Shown here one piece after another: positions 31,135-38,759 of a stretch of DNA of 46,532 bases. Source of the DNA: CAZKMQ01 sp964554065. GTDB lineage: Bacteria; Patescibacteriota; Patescibacteriia; Magasanikbacterales; JBBTQS01. Each line of letters starts with the position of its first letter. The stretch's first letter is position 1. The stretch lies in assembly GCA_964554065.1 (NCBI GenBank), contig CAZKMQ010000001.1:1-46532 (forward strand), in the 5' to 3' direction. The translations under genes and the position numbers were made by a program. The notes below the pieces were generated by a model, which saw nothing but the letters and a program-made list of their open reading frames with translations, was not told the origin of the DNA and ran no database searches.

Positions 31135-31163
31135 ATTGTATAGCCAAATAAAGTCTAGGTCAA
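31135..31163 (-). promoter_or_regulatory. Promoter of the 30746-31099 gene
   Basis: On the minus strand TTGACC (31158-31163) and TACAAT (31135-31140) with a 17-bp spacer. Confidence 0.75.
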
Positions 31164-31198
31164 TATAAAATTGTTAATACTAACTGCATACATTGTGT

Positions 31199-32101
31199 AT
31201 GAAATCCATTGCCATAATAGGGGCAGGTGAGTTCGGGCAAGCGCTCGGCTATCTACTAGAAAAAGCTGGGCAGAAAATTCAATATTGGGACGTTGATCCA
31301 TCAAAGTTAGATCATGCGCTTTCGTGCGAGCAAGTTGCTGCACAGGCGGATGTTATTTTTTTTGCGGTGCCATCTTGGTGTTTGCGAGATTGTATGCAAG
31401 ATGCGCTTTTGTCTGTGTCTCCGCATACGGTTTTGGTTTCAGTTGCCAAAGGTGTTGAGCGAGAAACAAATGCAACAACTGAACAAATTTTTGAACAGGT
31501 CGCTGGAAAAATGGAGCGAGTTGTTTTTTTGAGTGGTCCAATGCTTGCTGAGGAGATTGTTGAAGATAAGCCAACAAGCTGCACCTTAGCAAGTGTGAGT
31601 AGTGATTCAACACAAGTAGTCGCTGATTTATTTGAAGGTAGTGGGCTGCGTGTTGAACAAACCGATGATGTGCGCGGTGTGGTTCTTTGTGGAGTGATTA
31701 AGAATATCTACACAATTTGTATTGGTATGGCAGCAGGACTTGAGTTAGGAGATAATGCTCGCGGACAACTTATTGTACATGCCATGCATGAGATGGCACA
31801 TATGGTAAAGCACCTTGGCGGAAAGTATACTACAGTACTTGGTCCAGCTGGTCTTGGTGACCTTGTTGCAACAAGTTCTGGAATGTTCTCGCGCAACTTT
31901 AGCTATGGTCATGCACTAGTTACCAATCCAGAAAATGTTGGAAGCGCAGAAGGTGCAGCATCGTACGAACAAGTAGTTGAATTACTTGGTTATCACGCTA
32001 GACAGTACCCGTTATTTTCTGCTATAGTTCCGGTACTCAAAGGGTTAGTTCCTCCAGAGGAATTTTTCAAAGATTACTTTACTAATGGAAAAAATATATG
32101 A
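31199..32101 (+). CDS. gpsA: NAD(P)-dependent glycerol-3-phosphate dehydrogenase
   Basis: Reduces dihydroxyacetone phosphate to glycerol 3-phosphate for phospholipid synthesis. The 300-aa protein has the Rossmann motif AIIGAGEFGQALGYLL, the SVAKGVE segment, the GPMLAEEI loop, the catalytic lysine in CGVIKNIYTI, and the NFSYGHAL block near the substrate site. The ATG at 31199 is used; a TTG two codons upstream also fits. It overlaps the glutaredoxin gene by 4 nt (ATGA) and heads the run toward the redox genes. No lipid gene is adjacent. Confidence 0.94.
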   Translation: MKSIAIIGAGEFGQALGYLLEKAGQKIQYWDVDPSKLDHALSCEQVAAQADVIFFAVPSWCLRDCMQDALLSVSPHTVLVSVAKGVERETNATTEQIFEQVAGKMERVVFLSGPMLAEEIVEDKPTSCTLASVSSDSTQVVADLFEGSGLRVEQTDDVRGVVLCGVIKNIYTICIGMAAGLELGDNARGQLIVHAMHEMAHMVKHLGGKYTTVLGPAGLGDLVATSSGMFSRNFSYGHALVTNPENVGSAEGAASYEQVVELLGYHARQYPLFSAIVPVLKGLVPPEEFFKDYFTNGKNI

Positions 32102-32334
32102 GTGTAACAGTTTATTCAACACCAACATGTCCATACTGCAAAATGGCAAAAGAGTACTTTGATGAGAAAAATGTGAAGTATAAAGACATTGATGTTTCTG
32201 AAGATCAAAAAGCCGCAGAAGTTATGGTAAAAAAATCAGGACAAATGGGTGTGCCAGTCATTGAAATTGGGAAAGAAGTGTTGGTTGGGTTTGATCAAGC
32301 GGCGATTGACGAGGCACTTGCAAAGTTGAAATAA
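32098..32334 (+). CDS. Glutaredoxin/NrdH-like thiol protein
   Basis: A 78-aa thioredoxin-fold protein. The active site is CPYC (C11 and C14) in STPTCPYCKMAKEYF. The cis-proline motif is GVPVIEIG, and the C-terminal helix begins at GFDQAAIDEAL. It may reduce ribonucleotide reductase or peroxiredoxin; the short length and CPYC favour the glutaredoxin-3/NrdH group. Translationally coupled to gpsA by a 4-nt overlap and followed 1 nt later by superoxide dismutase. Confidence 0.93.
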   Translation: MSVTVYSTPTCPYCKMAKEYFDEKNVKYKDIDVSEDQKAAEVMVKKSGQMGVPVIEIGKEVLVGFDQAAIDEALAKLK

Positions 32335-32335
32335 T

Positions 32336-32947
32336 ATGCCATTTGAACCAAAACCGTATAATCCAAAAAAAGCACCAAAGGGCCTGTCCCAAGACGCAAT
32401 CAATATTCATCATGACACGCTGTATGCTGGATATGTTAAGAAATCCAATGAAATAGGGGAGAAGTTGGGTGAGTTTGCTAAGGGTGAAAAGCCATTAGAT
32501 TCTGCCAACCAAACCTATTCTGAGTTGCGCGGATTAAAAGAAGGGGAGACATTTGCAAGAAATGGCATGTACCTGCATGAATGGTATTTTGACGTGCTTG
32601 GTGGTGAGGGAATCCCAGAAGGGTCGCTAGCCGACGCACTAGCTGCACAGTATGGTAGCACGGAAGGTTTTCTAAAATATTTCAAAGCAAATGGAATGGT
32701 TGCACGTGGGTGGACCGTTCTGTGTTGGGATATAAAATCTAAGGCATTGCAAATTTACATTGGTGATGCGCACAATCAAGGTGGTGTGTGGGGTGCGATT
32801 CCAATTATTGTGATGGATGTTTATGAGCATGCGTATTTTATGGATTATGGTTCTAAGCGCGGTGCATACATTGATGATTACTTGGTAAGCCTTGATTGGG
32901 AAAAGGCAAATGAATTATACGAAAAAGCAAAACAAATAACAGATTAA
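32336..32947 (+). CDS. Superoxide dismutase, Fe/Mn family
   Basis: Dismutates superoxide. The 203-aa protein keeps all four metal ligands: H25 (INIHHDTLY), H81 (MYLHEWYF), D161 and H165 (MDVYEHAY). The intervening WDIKSKALQIY and NQGGVWGAIP segments differ from classic SodA/SodB, and the C-terminal YGSKRGAYIDDYL is typical of the form found in CPR and some archaea. Fe versus Mn preference cannot be read reliably. It stands between glutaredoxin and peroxiredoxin with 1-nt and 4-nt gaps, forming an oxygen-defence operon. Confidence 0.94.
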   Translation: MPFEPKPYNPKKAPKGLSQDAINIHHDTLYAGYVKKSNEIGEKLGEFAKGEKPLDSANQTYSELRGLKEGETFARNGMYLHEWYFDVLGGEGIPEGSLADALAAQYGSTEGFLKYFKANGMVARGWTVLCWDIKSKALQIYIGDAHNQGGVWGAIPIIVMDVYEHAYFMDYGSKRGAYIDDYLVSLDWEKANELYEKAKQITD

Positions 32948-32951
32948 TCTT

Positions 32952-33500
32952 ATGGGATGTTGTAAAGATCTACGTGGTGGGCCAAAAGTTGGTCAACTTG
33001 CGCCAATGTTTGAAGCCAATTCATATGTGGCAGGTGAGTTTAAGAAAGTTTCTTTAAAGGACTACGCTGGTAAGTGGATAGTTTTGTTTTTTTACCCACT
33101 GGACTTTACGTTCGTATGTCCAACAGAGATTCGTGGGTTTGCAAATTCTATGGAGAGTTTTGAGCAAAAGAATGCGGTTGTGATTGGTTGTTCAACAGAT
33201 AGTGAACATTCACACAAAGCTTGGTTTGAAAAAGACTTGCCTGAAGTGAAGTTTCCAGTGTTAGCTGATGTTGCTCATCATATTAGTAGTGACTATGGAG
33301 TGTTAATTGAAGATCAGGGAATAGCACTTCGCGGAACATTTATTATCGATCCTGAGGGTGTGCTTAGGTATGTTGTTGTTTCAGATTTGAATGTTGGCCG
33401 ATCAGTAACTGAGACTTTGCGTGTACTTGAAGCGCTTCAAACTGGTGAGCTTTGTCCTGTGGAGTGGGACAAGAGTAAACAAACGCTAGGTAAGGCGTAA
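32952..33500 (+). CDS. Typical 2-Cys peroxiredoxin (AhpC/Prx)
   Basis: Reduces hydrogen peroxide and organic peroxides. The 182-aa protein has the peroxidatic cysteine C56 in DFTFVCPTEI and the resolving cysteine C168 in GELCPVEW, with the arginine-containing segment LRGTFIIDPEG. Its N-terminus has an extra Cys pair (MGCCKD). Its product consumes the peroxide made by the upstream superoxide dismutase, and the glutaredoxin-like protein two genes earlier could be its reductant (inference). Confidence 0.96.
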   Translation: MGCCKDLRGGPKVGQLAPMFEANSYVAGEFKKVSLKDYAGKWIVLFFYPLDFTFVCPTEIRGFANSMESFEQKNAVVIGCSTDSEHSHKAWFEKDLPEVKFPVLADVAHHISSDYGVLIEDQGIALRGTFIIDPEGVLRYVVVSDLNVGRSVTETLRVLEALQTGELCPVEWDKSKQTLGKA

Positions 33501-33512
33501 CTCCATAATTAC

Positions 33513-34106
33513 ATGAGCAAAGAGGTTGTTCTTGATATTGAGACACAAAATATTTTTTCTGAGGTGGGGAATGATTTGAAAAAATTGAAAGTAAGTGTTG
33601 TGGTTGCGTACATGTACGAGACGGATGAGTTTCGTGCGTTTCGTGAAGAAGAACTTAAGGATTTGTGGCCAATTCTTGAAACAGCAGACAGAATTATTGG
33701 GTATAATTCTGCATATTTTGATCTGCCTGTACTCAACACATATTATCCGGGTGATCTTACTCAATTTCCTCAGCTTGACATGCTAATTGAAATTAAGGCA
33801 AAGCTGGGTAATCGTTTACGTCTTAATGATGTTGCCAAGGCTACTTTGAAAGTTGAAAAAAGCGGTGATGGGCTTGAGGCTGTGAAATGGTTTCGTGAAG
33901 GAAATTGGGATGATTTGATTCGGTATTGTAAAGATGATGTGAAAGTTACACGTGATTTGTATGAGTTCGGCAAAAAAAATAAGCAACTTTTCTATAACGA
34001 TATTATGACCGGTGAACTGCGACCTTTTCCTGTAGACTTCAGTGCTCCATCTCCGGAGGAAATTGCTGAGACAGCCAAGGGGGTAAACTTGTCATTGCCA
34101 TTTTAA
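33513..34106 (+). CDS. RNase H-like 3'-5' exonuclease, YprB/DEDD type
   Basis: A 197-aa exonuclease domain protein. DEDD residues are visible as D and E in VVLDIET (residues 8 and 10), an Asp in GYNSAYFDLPVL, and the final Asp in YCKDDVKVTRDLY, with the tyrosine-type spacing of DnaQ-like enzymes. The family acts on nucleic acid 3' ends; DNA or RNA preference is not known. It follows peroxiredoxin by 12 nt and precedes the phosphatase by 1 nt. The start is SD-less. Confidence 0.85.
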   Translation: MSKEVVLDIETQNIFSEVGNDLKKLKVSVVVAYMYETDEFRAFREEELKDLWPILETADRIIGYNSAYFDLPVLNTYYPGDLTQFPQLDMLIEIKAKLGNRLRLNDVAKATLKVEKSGDGLEAVKWFREGNWDDLIRYCKDDVKVTRDLYEFGKKNKQLFYNDIMTGELRPFPVDFSAPSPEEIAETAKGVNLSLPF

Positions 34107-34107
34107 T

Positions 34108-34704
34108 ATGAAATTATTTCTTGTTCGTCACGGACAGAGTGAAAAAAATGTTACTAATACATTGCAAGGTGTTGGGATTGAAGATCCACTAACCAAACTT
34201 GGGACTGAACAGGCAGCTAAGGTTGCAAAACGATTGGCAAATATTAATTTTGATTATGCGTTTAGTAGTGATGTAACGCGTGCACGTAAAACTGCTGAGA
34301 CAATCGTTGAAATGCAAGAAAAGCTCGAACTAGTTTTTGATGAGAGGTTGCGTGAAGTGCAGGTTGGTATTTATTCAGGTAAGCCAATCGCAGAAATACA
34401 AAGAGTTCGAGAAACAGTAAATTTGCCATATGGAGACTTTAAACCTGAAGGAGGTGAGTCATTTAATGATGCAAGGTTGCGGTCGACAATTTTTTTTAAT
34501 GAGTTGTCCAGGAATTATTTTGAAAAAACCTTGCTTGCAGTTAGCCATGGAGCAACCATTGGATGTTGGTTAAGTTATATTATGGGAGATGCAATTGAAA
34601 ACTGGAAAAAATATAGCCCTTACAATGCAAGCGTAACTTTGCTGTCTTGTTCTGAGCCTGGACAGTTTGTTATTGATGAATTTAATTCAACAATTCATTT
34701 GTAA
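34108..34704 (+). CDS. Histidine phosphatase superfamily protein (phosphoglycerate mutase-like)
   Basis: A 198-aa enzyme with the RHG motif at its N-terminus (LFLVRHGQSEKN, phospho-acceptor His8), the SDVTRARKTAETI segment, the REVQVGIYSG block and the second active-site histidine in AVSHGATIGCWL. Members include cofactor-dependent mutases and broad phosphatases. The lack of a full mutase-specific pattern makes a phosphatase more likely. It is the last gene of the redox operon. Confidence 0.9.
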   Translation: MKLFLVRHGQSEKNVTNTLQGVGIEDPLTKLGTEQAAKVAKRLANINFDYAFSSDVTRARKTAETIVEMQEKLELVFDERLREVQVGIYSGKPIAEIQRVRETVNLPYGDFKPEGGESFNDARLRSTIFFNELSRNYFEKTLLAVSHGATIGCWLSYIMGDAIENWKKYSPYNASVTLLSCSEPGQFVIDEFNSTIHL

Positions 34705-34736
34705 CAATAAAGACCCTCACGTGATGCGAAAAGTCT

Positions 34737-35027
34737 TTAGAACTTTATCCTCTGGCTATAGCGATTGAGGATGTTTTGAATTGTTTCGTCTTGTTGATTT
34801 TCCAGCCATTCAATAAGATTGCAAAAACTGTCTTGCACATCTTGCTTGAGTTGAGATTTAAGATCGATAATACCATTTTCTCTTGGTTGGTGTTGTTCCA
34901 TTGTAGCTATGACTGCACCAGCCTGTGATGGTAGTTCACGATAATAACGACTGCTTGTGTTGGTCTGAAGGTGCGGACAAAGCCATATAATTGTAAGCAG
35001 GTCGACAACGTCATTTACTGTGTTCAT
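34737..35027 (-). CDS. Small hypothetical protein, SD-bearing accessory gene
   Basis: A 96-aa protein with an amphipathic N-terminal helix (VNDVVDLLTIIWL), a middle rich in Gln/Glu/Asn, and helical ends (DVQDSFCNLIEWLEN, DETIQNILNRYSQR). The start at 35027 is set by AAGGAGG 5 nt before the ATG; the frame is open further but without a signal. It has its own consensus-type promoter. A weak hairpin (AAAGAC/GTCTTT, 34709-34738) may end it. No family recognised; it sits between the redox operon and the flavin reductase. Confidence 0.65.
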   Translation of the reverse strand: MNTVNDVVDLLTIIWLCPHLQTNTSSRYYRELPSQAGAVIATMEQHQPRENGIIDLKSQLKQDVQDSFCNLIEWLENQQDETIQNILNRYSQRIKF

Positions 35028-35045
35028 CTTTTCCTCCTTGGTGGC

Positions 35046-35074
35046 ACTGTAGTGCAAAGGTGAGTATTGGTCAA
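35046..35074 (-). promoter_or_regulatory. Promoter of the 34737-35027 gene
   Basis: On the minus strand TTGACC (35069-35074) and TACAGT (35046-35051), spacer 17 bp, followed directly by the AAGGAGG ribosome site. It abuts the 3' end of the upstream reductase gene. Confidence 0.72.
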
Positions 35075-35077
35075 GTT

Positions 35078-35770
35078 TTATGTAAAAATTTCAAAAAACA
35101 CTTGGCTTGCAGGCACACCACCATCAACTAGAACTTTTCGCGTTGCCAAAACCATTTTAGGGCTCCCACACAAATAATAATGCGCAGATTTGTCCAGATC
35201 TCGCTCTCCAAGAATTGCAGTTACGCGACCTTTTGATCCAGTCCAAGATTCTGTTGGTTGTGATAGAGTGTACTCGTAGGTGAGTTGCGGATTATCAATT
35301 TGTAGCGCCTTAAGCTTCTCTTCCCAAAAAATATCTTTTTCAGAGCGCACACCAAAAAGCAAGTGAGCTTTACGATCTTTGCAATTTGTGAGCATAGACA
35401 AGATTGGTGTTACACCGGTTCCAGTCACAACCATATATAGTGGTGCGTCTGATTCACGACAAACAAAGTGACCTCGCGGCCCTGTGAATGTAATTTCATC
35501 ACCTGCGCTAAGTGATTCTAAATAATTTGTGGCTACTCCCTCGTCAAGAAGTTTGTAGCAAAGTGTAATTTCTTTTTTTGAGCTGGCTGGTGACGCAATA
35601 GAGTATGATCTGTCAGTTGGCTTATCCTGTCCCGGGATATTGATGTTAATAAATTGTCCAGGTTGAAATTCAATTTCAGCAGGCTCGATTAATTCAAAAA
35701 TAATTTCGCGAATTGGTTCCACAAGGTTCTTCTTTTCCTTTACTTTGGCTTTAAACTCAGTTATGTCCAT
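35078..35770 (-). CDS. Ferredoxin reductase-like FAD/NAD(P) oxidoreductase
   Basis: A 230-aa flavoprotein of the ferredoxin-NADP reductase superfamily. The FAD-binding motif is DRSYSIASP, the GPRGHF loop follows, and the NAD(P) domain has VVTGTGVTPILSML and YLCGSPKMV. There is no fused iron-sulfur domain. It is divergent from the Rrf2/Fe-S operon across a 69-bp gap containing a palindrome, so it may supply electrons to the ferredoxins encoded at 38210 or 38506 and share their control. The minus-strand -10 TATAGT (35794-35799) lies 23 nt upstream of the ATG. Confidence 0.88.
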   Translation of the reverse strand: MDITEFKAKVKEKKNLVEPIREIIFELIEPAEIEFQPGQFININIPGQDKPTDRSYSIASPASSKKEITLCYKLLDEGVATNYLESLSAGDEITFTGPRGHFVCRESDAPLYMVVTGTGVTPILSMLTNCKDRKAHLLFGVRSEKDIFWEEKLKALQIDNPQLTYEYTLSQPTESWTGSKGRVTAILGERDLDKSAHYYLCGSPKMVLATRKVLVDGGVPASQVFFEIFT

Positions 35771-35774
35771 GTTG

Positions 35775-35803
35775 TTGACAGGATTAAATAGATACTATAG
35801 AAT
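35775..35803 (+). promoter_or_regulatory. Promoter of the Fe-S assembly operon
   Basis: TTGACA (35775-35780) and TAGAAT (35798-35803) with a 17-bp spacer. Transcription should begin near 35810, at the left edge of a perfect inverted repeat. Confidence 0.8.
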
Positions 35804-35811
35804 GCGCATAT

Positions 35812-35828
35812 CATACTAAATTAGTATG
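35812..35828. promoter_or_regulatory. Probable Rrf2 operator
   Basis: CATACTAA and TTAGTATG form an exact 8-bp inverted repeat with one central base. It lies at about +1 to +18 of the operon promoter and just upstream of the first gene, which encodes an Rrf2 regulator, the classical layout of autoregulation. It also lies in the -20 to -35 region of the divergent reductase promoter. Confidence 0.65.
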
Positions 35829-35839
35829 AATTAGGCAAT

Positions 35840-36235
35840 ATGCTAACTTTGAACCGACAAACAGACTATGCTTTGCAATTTATTGCAGCACTAACTCGCC
35901 TGGAAGCTGGTGAGATGTTGTCATTGCGTCAATTCGCTACTAACTCTAGCATTTCATTTGCCTTCATGCAACGAATCGTGCGTAGTTTGAAGGCTTCAAA
36001 AATTGTACGTTCAACCCAGGGAAGTGGTGGAGGTTATGCACTTGCCAAAAATGCGGACAAAATTACTGTCCAAGATATTGTTGAATCAATTGAGGGACCG
36101 GTTGCGGTGACAATGTGTATTAGCGATCCTGGTGCTTGTGTTTTTGAAACAAAGTGCACTAGCAAAAAGACCATTAGCAAAATTAATTTTCAAATTTCAG
36201 AACTTTTGCGAGAAGTAAAAGTTTCTGAACTGTAA
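35840..36235 (+). CDS. Rrf2-family [2Fe-2S] transcriptional regulator (IscR-like)
   Basis: A 131-aa winged-helix repressor that senses iron-sulfur status. The DNA-binding domain spans residues 1-70 (RQTDYALQFIAAL, RIVRSLKASKIVRSTQG, GGGYAL wing). Three cysteine ligands are present, C93, C100 and C106, close to the C-x5-C-x5-C pattern of IscR but with one extra residue in the first gap. It heads the cluster-assembly operon and probably represses it when its cluster is loaded. The palindrome upstream is the expected binding site. Confidence 0.92.
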   Translation: MLTLNRQTDYALQFIAALTRLEAGEMLSLRQFATNSSISFAFMQRIVRSLKASKIVRSTQGSGGGYALAKNADKITVQDIVESIEGPVAVTMCISDPGACVFETKCTSKKTISKINFQISELLREVKVSEL

Positions 36236-36236
36236 T

Positions 36237-37535
36237 ATGAAGGAAATTTTTCCAAAAGCAAAACGTCGCGCAGTATATCTTGATCATGCTGCAGCAACGC
36301 CGGTTGATCCTCAAGTGCTTGAGGTGATGTTGCCGTTTTTAAAAAATGAATTTGGAAATCCAGGTGGGCTTTATGCAAAGGGTCGCACTGCAGCACAGGC
36401 AATTGCAAACGCGCGCAAATCAATTTCAGATGTGCTGGGTTGTCCGGCAAATAGCATTGTGTTCACTGGTTCTGGAACTGAGAGCGATAACCTGGCCATA
36501 ATGGGAATTGCAAAAGGTTATTTTGAAAAAGGTAAGCACGTTGTTTCTAATAAAATTGAACATGATGCGGTTTTGCATCCACTTGATGAGCTTAAGAAAC
36601 AGGATTTTGAAATAACATATGTTGATGTAACTGAGCATGGGCAAGTAACTCCAAAGTCCATTGTTGATGCATTGCGTGAAGACACAATTCTTGTAAGTGT
36701 AATCTATGCAAACAATGAAATTGGAACGATTAATCCAATTGCAGATATTGGTCGTGCGATTTTGAAATGGAAAAAAGAAAATGGCCGCGGACCACTTGAT
36801 GCACCGTTTTTTCACACAGATGCATGCCAGGCTGCAGGTGCTTTAGAGCTTAATGTTGAAAAGTTGCATGTTGATCTAATGACAATTAATGGTTCTAAGA
36901 TCTATGGTCCGAAAGGTTCAGGATTTTTGTATATGCGTCGTGGATTGAAAGTAAAGCCAATTGTCTTTGGTGGAGCTCAAGAATTTCGTAAACGTCCTGG
37001 AACAGAGAACGTTGCAAACATTGTTGGACTTGCTAAAGCACTTGAGCTGGCGCAGGCTGAAAAGGAAGTTGAAAATAAACGTTTGATCGAGCTTCGTGAT
37101 TGGTTTATTGACCAGTTTCAAAAACGTATTTCTAAGGTTGTGCTTAATGGTCATCCGCAAGATCGGTTGCCCAATAATGTGAACCTTTCAGTTCTAGATA
37201 TTGAAGGGGAGGCTTTGATCTTGTATCTAGATGAATATGGGATTGCTATCTCGACCGGAAGTGCGTGTACTTCAATTACACTTGATCCTTCTCACGTGAT
37301 TACGGGAATTGGAAAGCCGTATGAATATGCACACTCAAGCATGCGTTTTACTCTTGGGAAATCTACAACTAAGGAAGATCTAGAATATGTGCTAAAAATT
37401 ATGGAGCCAGTTGTTAAATTTTTGCGCCAAATTTCTCCTGTGAATTTGCAAATCGGAGAGGCGAAGTCTGTGAGTATGGCATCAGCATTTGTAGATGGGG
37501 GAGTGCCGCATTTTGTGAAAAAAAATCAATCATAA
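36237..37535 (+). CDS. Cysteine desulfurase (IscS/NifS-like)
   Basis: PLP enzyme that takes sulfur from cysteine for Fe-S cluster building. The protein is 432 aa. The PLP-binding histidine region is NKIEHDAVLHPL, the Schiff-base lysine is K221 in NGSKIYGPKG, and the catalytic cysteine is C344 in STGSACTS, within the mobile loop. The RPGTENVANIVGLAKAL block marks the IscS/NifS class. A C-terminal tail of about 40 residues beyond the usual end has no known match. It starts 1 nt after the regulator gene. Confidence 0.96.
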   Translation: MKEIFPKAKRRAVYLDHAAATPVDPQVLEVMLPFLKNEFGNPGGLYAKGRTAAQAIANARKSISDVLGCPANSIVFTGSGTESDNLAIMGIAKGYFEKGKHVVSNKIEHDAVLHPLDELKKQDFEITYVDVTEHGQVTPKSIVDALREDTILVSVIYANNEIGTINPIADIGRAILKWKKENGRGPLDAPFFHTDACQAAGALELNVEKLHVDLMTINGSKIYGPKGSGFLYMRRGLKVKPIVFGGAQEFRKRPGTENVANIVGLAKALELAQAEKEVENKRLIELRDWFIDQFQKRISKVVLNGHPQDRLPNNVNLSVLDIEGEALILYLDEYGIAISTGSACTSITLDPSHVITGIGKPYEYAHSSMRFTLGKSTTKEDLEYVLKIMEPVVKFLRQISPVNLQIGEAKSVSMASAFVDGGVPHFVKKNQS

Positions 37536-37536
37536 C

Positions 37537-38217
37537 ATGACTAATAAAAAACCAATAAAATCAAAAGGTAAGGACGTTGTTAATCAGCACACAGGACAGT
37601 CTTGGGTGTATTCACCTACAGTGAAAGACCACTTTTTTCATCCGCGAAATTTGTTGCTTGATGAGCCGACCCCAGAGGTTGAAGCACAGTTTGATGCTCG
37701 CGGAACTGTTGGTTCACCAGCGTGTGGTGATGTGATGGATATTTGGATTAAAGTGGACCGTGATACAGAGGAGATTTCAGATTTGAAGTGGAAAACTTTC
37801 GGTTGTGGATCAGCTATTGCAGCAACTTCAATGTATTCTGTAATGCTTACTGAAAATAATGGAATGAAGCTTGATGATGCTCTTAAGGTGAAGCCACAAG
37901 ATATAATGGAGAGGCTTGGTGGTTTGCCAAATCGTAAAATCCACTGCAGTGTCTTAGCTGACAAAGCATTTCGTAAAGCAGTGAACAATTATTTTCGTAA
38001 CACTGAGCAAACCGATCGAATTATTGTAGAAGGAAAGCGAGTAATTGATCCAACAACAAATACTACTGACAAAGACATTGAAGAAGCTGTACTTGAGGGT
38101 GCACAAACAATAGAGGATGTACAAAAGAAGTTGAAAGTAGCAGTTGGTGCAAGTGATGACGTGAAGCTTGCGGTTGAGGAACTCATTCGTTTTTATTGTG
38201 AAAAATACTATGGGTAA
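37537..38217 (+). CDS. Fe-S cluster scaffold (NifU N-terminal/IscU domain)
   Basis: A 226-aa protein whose first 150 residues are an IscU scaffold: C63 in GSPACGDVM with the adjacent D65, C90 in KTFGCGSA, and C137 in KIHCSVLADKAF. An N-terminal extension of about 22 residues precedes it. The C-terminal part (DKDIEEAVLEGAQTIEDVQ) looks like the BFD-type segment of NifU but lacks its cysteines, so it should not hold the permanent [2Fe-2S] cluster. Positioned between desulfurase and ferredoxin genes, its function is clear. Confidence 0.95.
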   Translation: MTNKKPIKSKGKDVVNQHTGQSWVYSPTVKDHFFHPRNLLLDEPTPEVEAQFDARGTVGSPACGDVMDIWIKVDRDTEEISDLKWKTFGCGSAIAATSMYSVMLTENNGMKLDDALKVKPQDIMERLGGLPNRKIHCSVLADKAFRKAVNNYFRNTEQTDRIIVEGKRVIDPTTNTTDKDIEEAVLEGAQTIEDVQKKLKVAVGASDDVKLAVEELIRFYCEKYYG

Positions 38218-38503
38218 TGTTAACGTTTGTAATGGAAGTAAGTGCACTCCGCGCGGGGCAAGTGATGTAATGAGCTCACTTGAGAAATGCTGCAAAAATG
38301 ATCCAAATGTGCGACTTGATTTTCGTAGCTGTACAGGGTATTGTGAACTTGGACCAAATGTGGAGGTTAACGGAAATATAGTGAATCATTGCACAGAGCT
38401 TAATGTTTGTGAAAAAGTTAAACAAGCAATGAGTTTGCCTGAAGGTGATGGAGCAATTGGCAACATTGATATAGAAGAGATTTTAGAAAATGATATTTTG
38501 TAA
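38210..38503 (+). CDS. Thioredoxin-like [2Fe-2S] ferredoxin
   Basis: A 97-aa protein of the thioredoxin-fold ferredoxin family. The four ligands are C7, C12, C41 and C45 (VCNGSKC and CTGYC), the usual spacing for this type. The family also forms the small subunit domain of NADH dehydrogenases and formate dehydrogenases, but here it is free-standing. The ATG at 38210 overlaps the scaffold stop by 8 nt, and the longer upstream frame is inside the scaffold gene. Likely an electron donor or carrier in cluster assembly. Confidence 0.88.
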   Translation: MGNVNVCNGSKCTPRGASDVMSSLEKCCKNDPNVRLDFRSCTGYCELGPNVEVNGNIVNHCTELNVCEKVKQAMSLPEGDGAIGNIDIEEILENDIL

Positions 38504-38505
38504 AT

Positions 38506-38757
38506 ATGGAAGACTCAAAAGAGCGAACTACAGGAAATTTAAAAAAAATTGTCGTGGACCAAGATGCTTGTATTGGTGCTGCAAGCTGTGTAGTGATTAC
38601 GCCGGGTGTTTTTCAATTAGATGACGATGACAAGGCATACATTGTAGATCCAGATGTTGTAGATGACGATACGCTCTTACTTTCAGCGCAGAGCTGTCCC
38701 GTACTTGCAATTCATCTATACGATTCTGAGGGTAATAAAGTTTTTCCAGAAAATTAA
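38506..38757 (+). CDS. Small ferredoxin with three Cys ligands ([3Fe-4S]-like)
   Basis: An 83-aa ferredoxin. The cluster motif is C22-x5-C28 and C64-P. The middle cysteine of the usual C-x2-C-x2-C is Ala25, so only three ligands remain, which favours a [3Fe-4S] cluster or a labile fourth ligand. The region is flanked by an acidic loop (LDDDDKAYIVDPDVVDDD). It follows the thioredoxin-like ferredoxin by 2 nt and precedes rsmI by 2 nt. A partner reductase could be the product at 35078. Confidence 0.9.
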   Translation: MEDSKERTTGNLKKIVVDQDACIGAASCVVITPGVFQLDDDDKAYIVDPDVVDDDTLLLSAQSCPVLAIHLYDSEGNKVFPEN

Positions 38758-38759
38758 AT

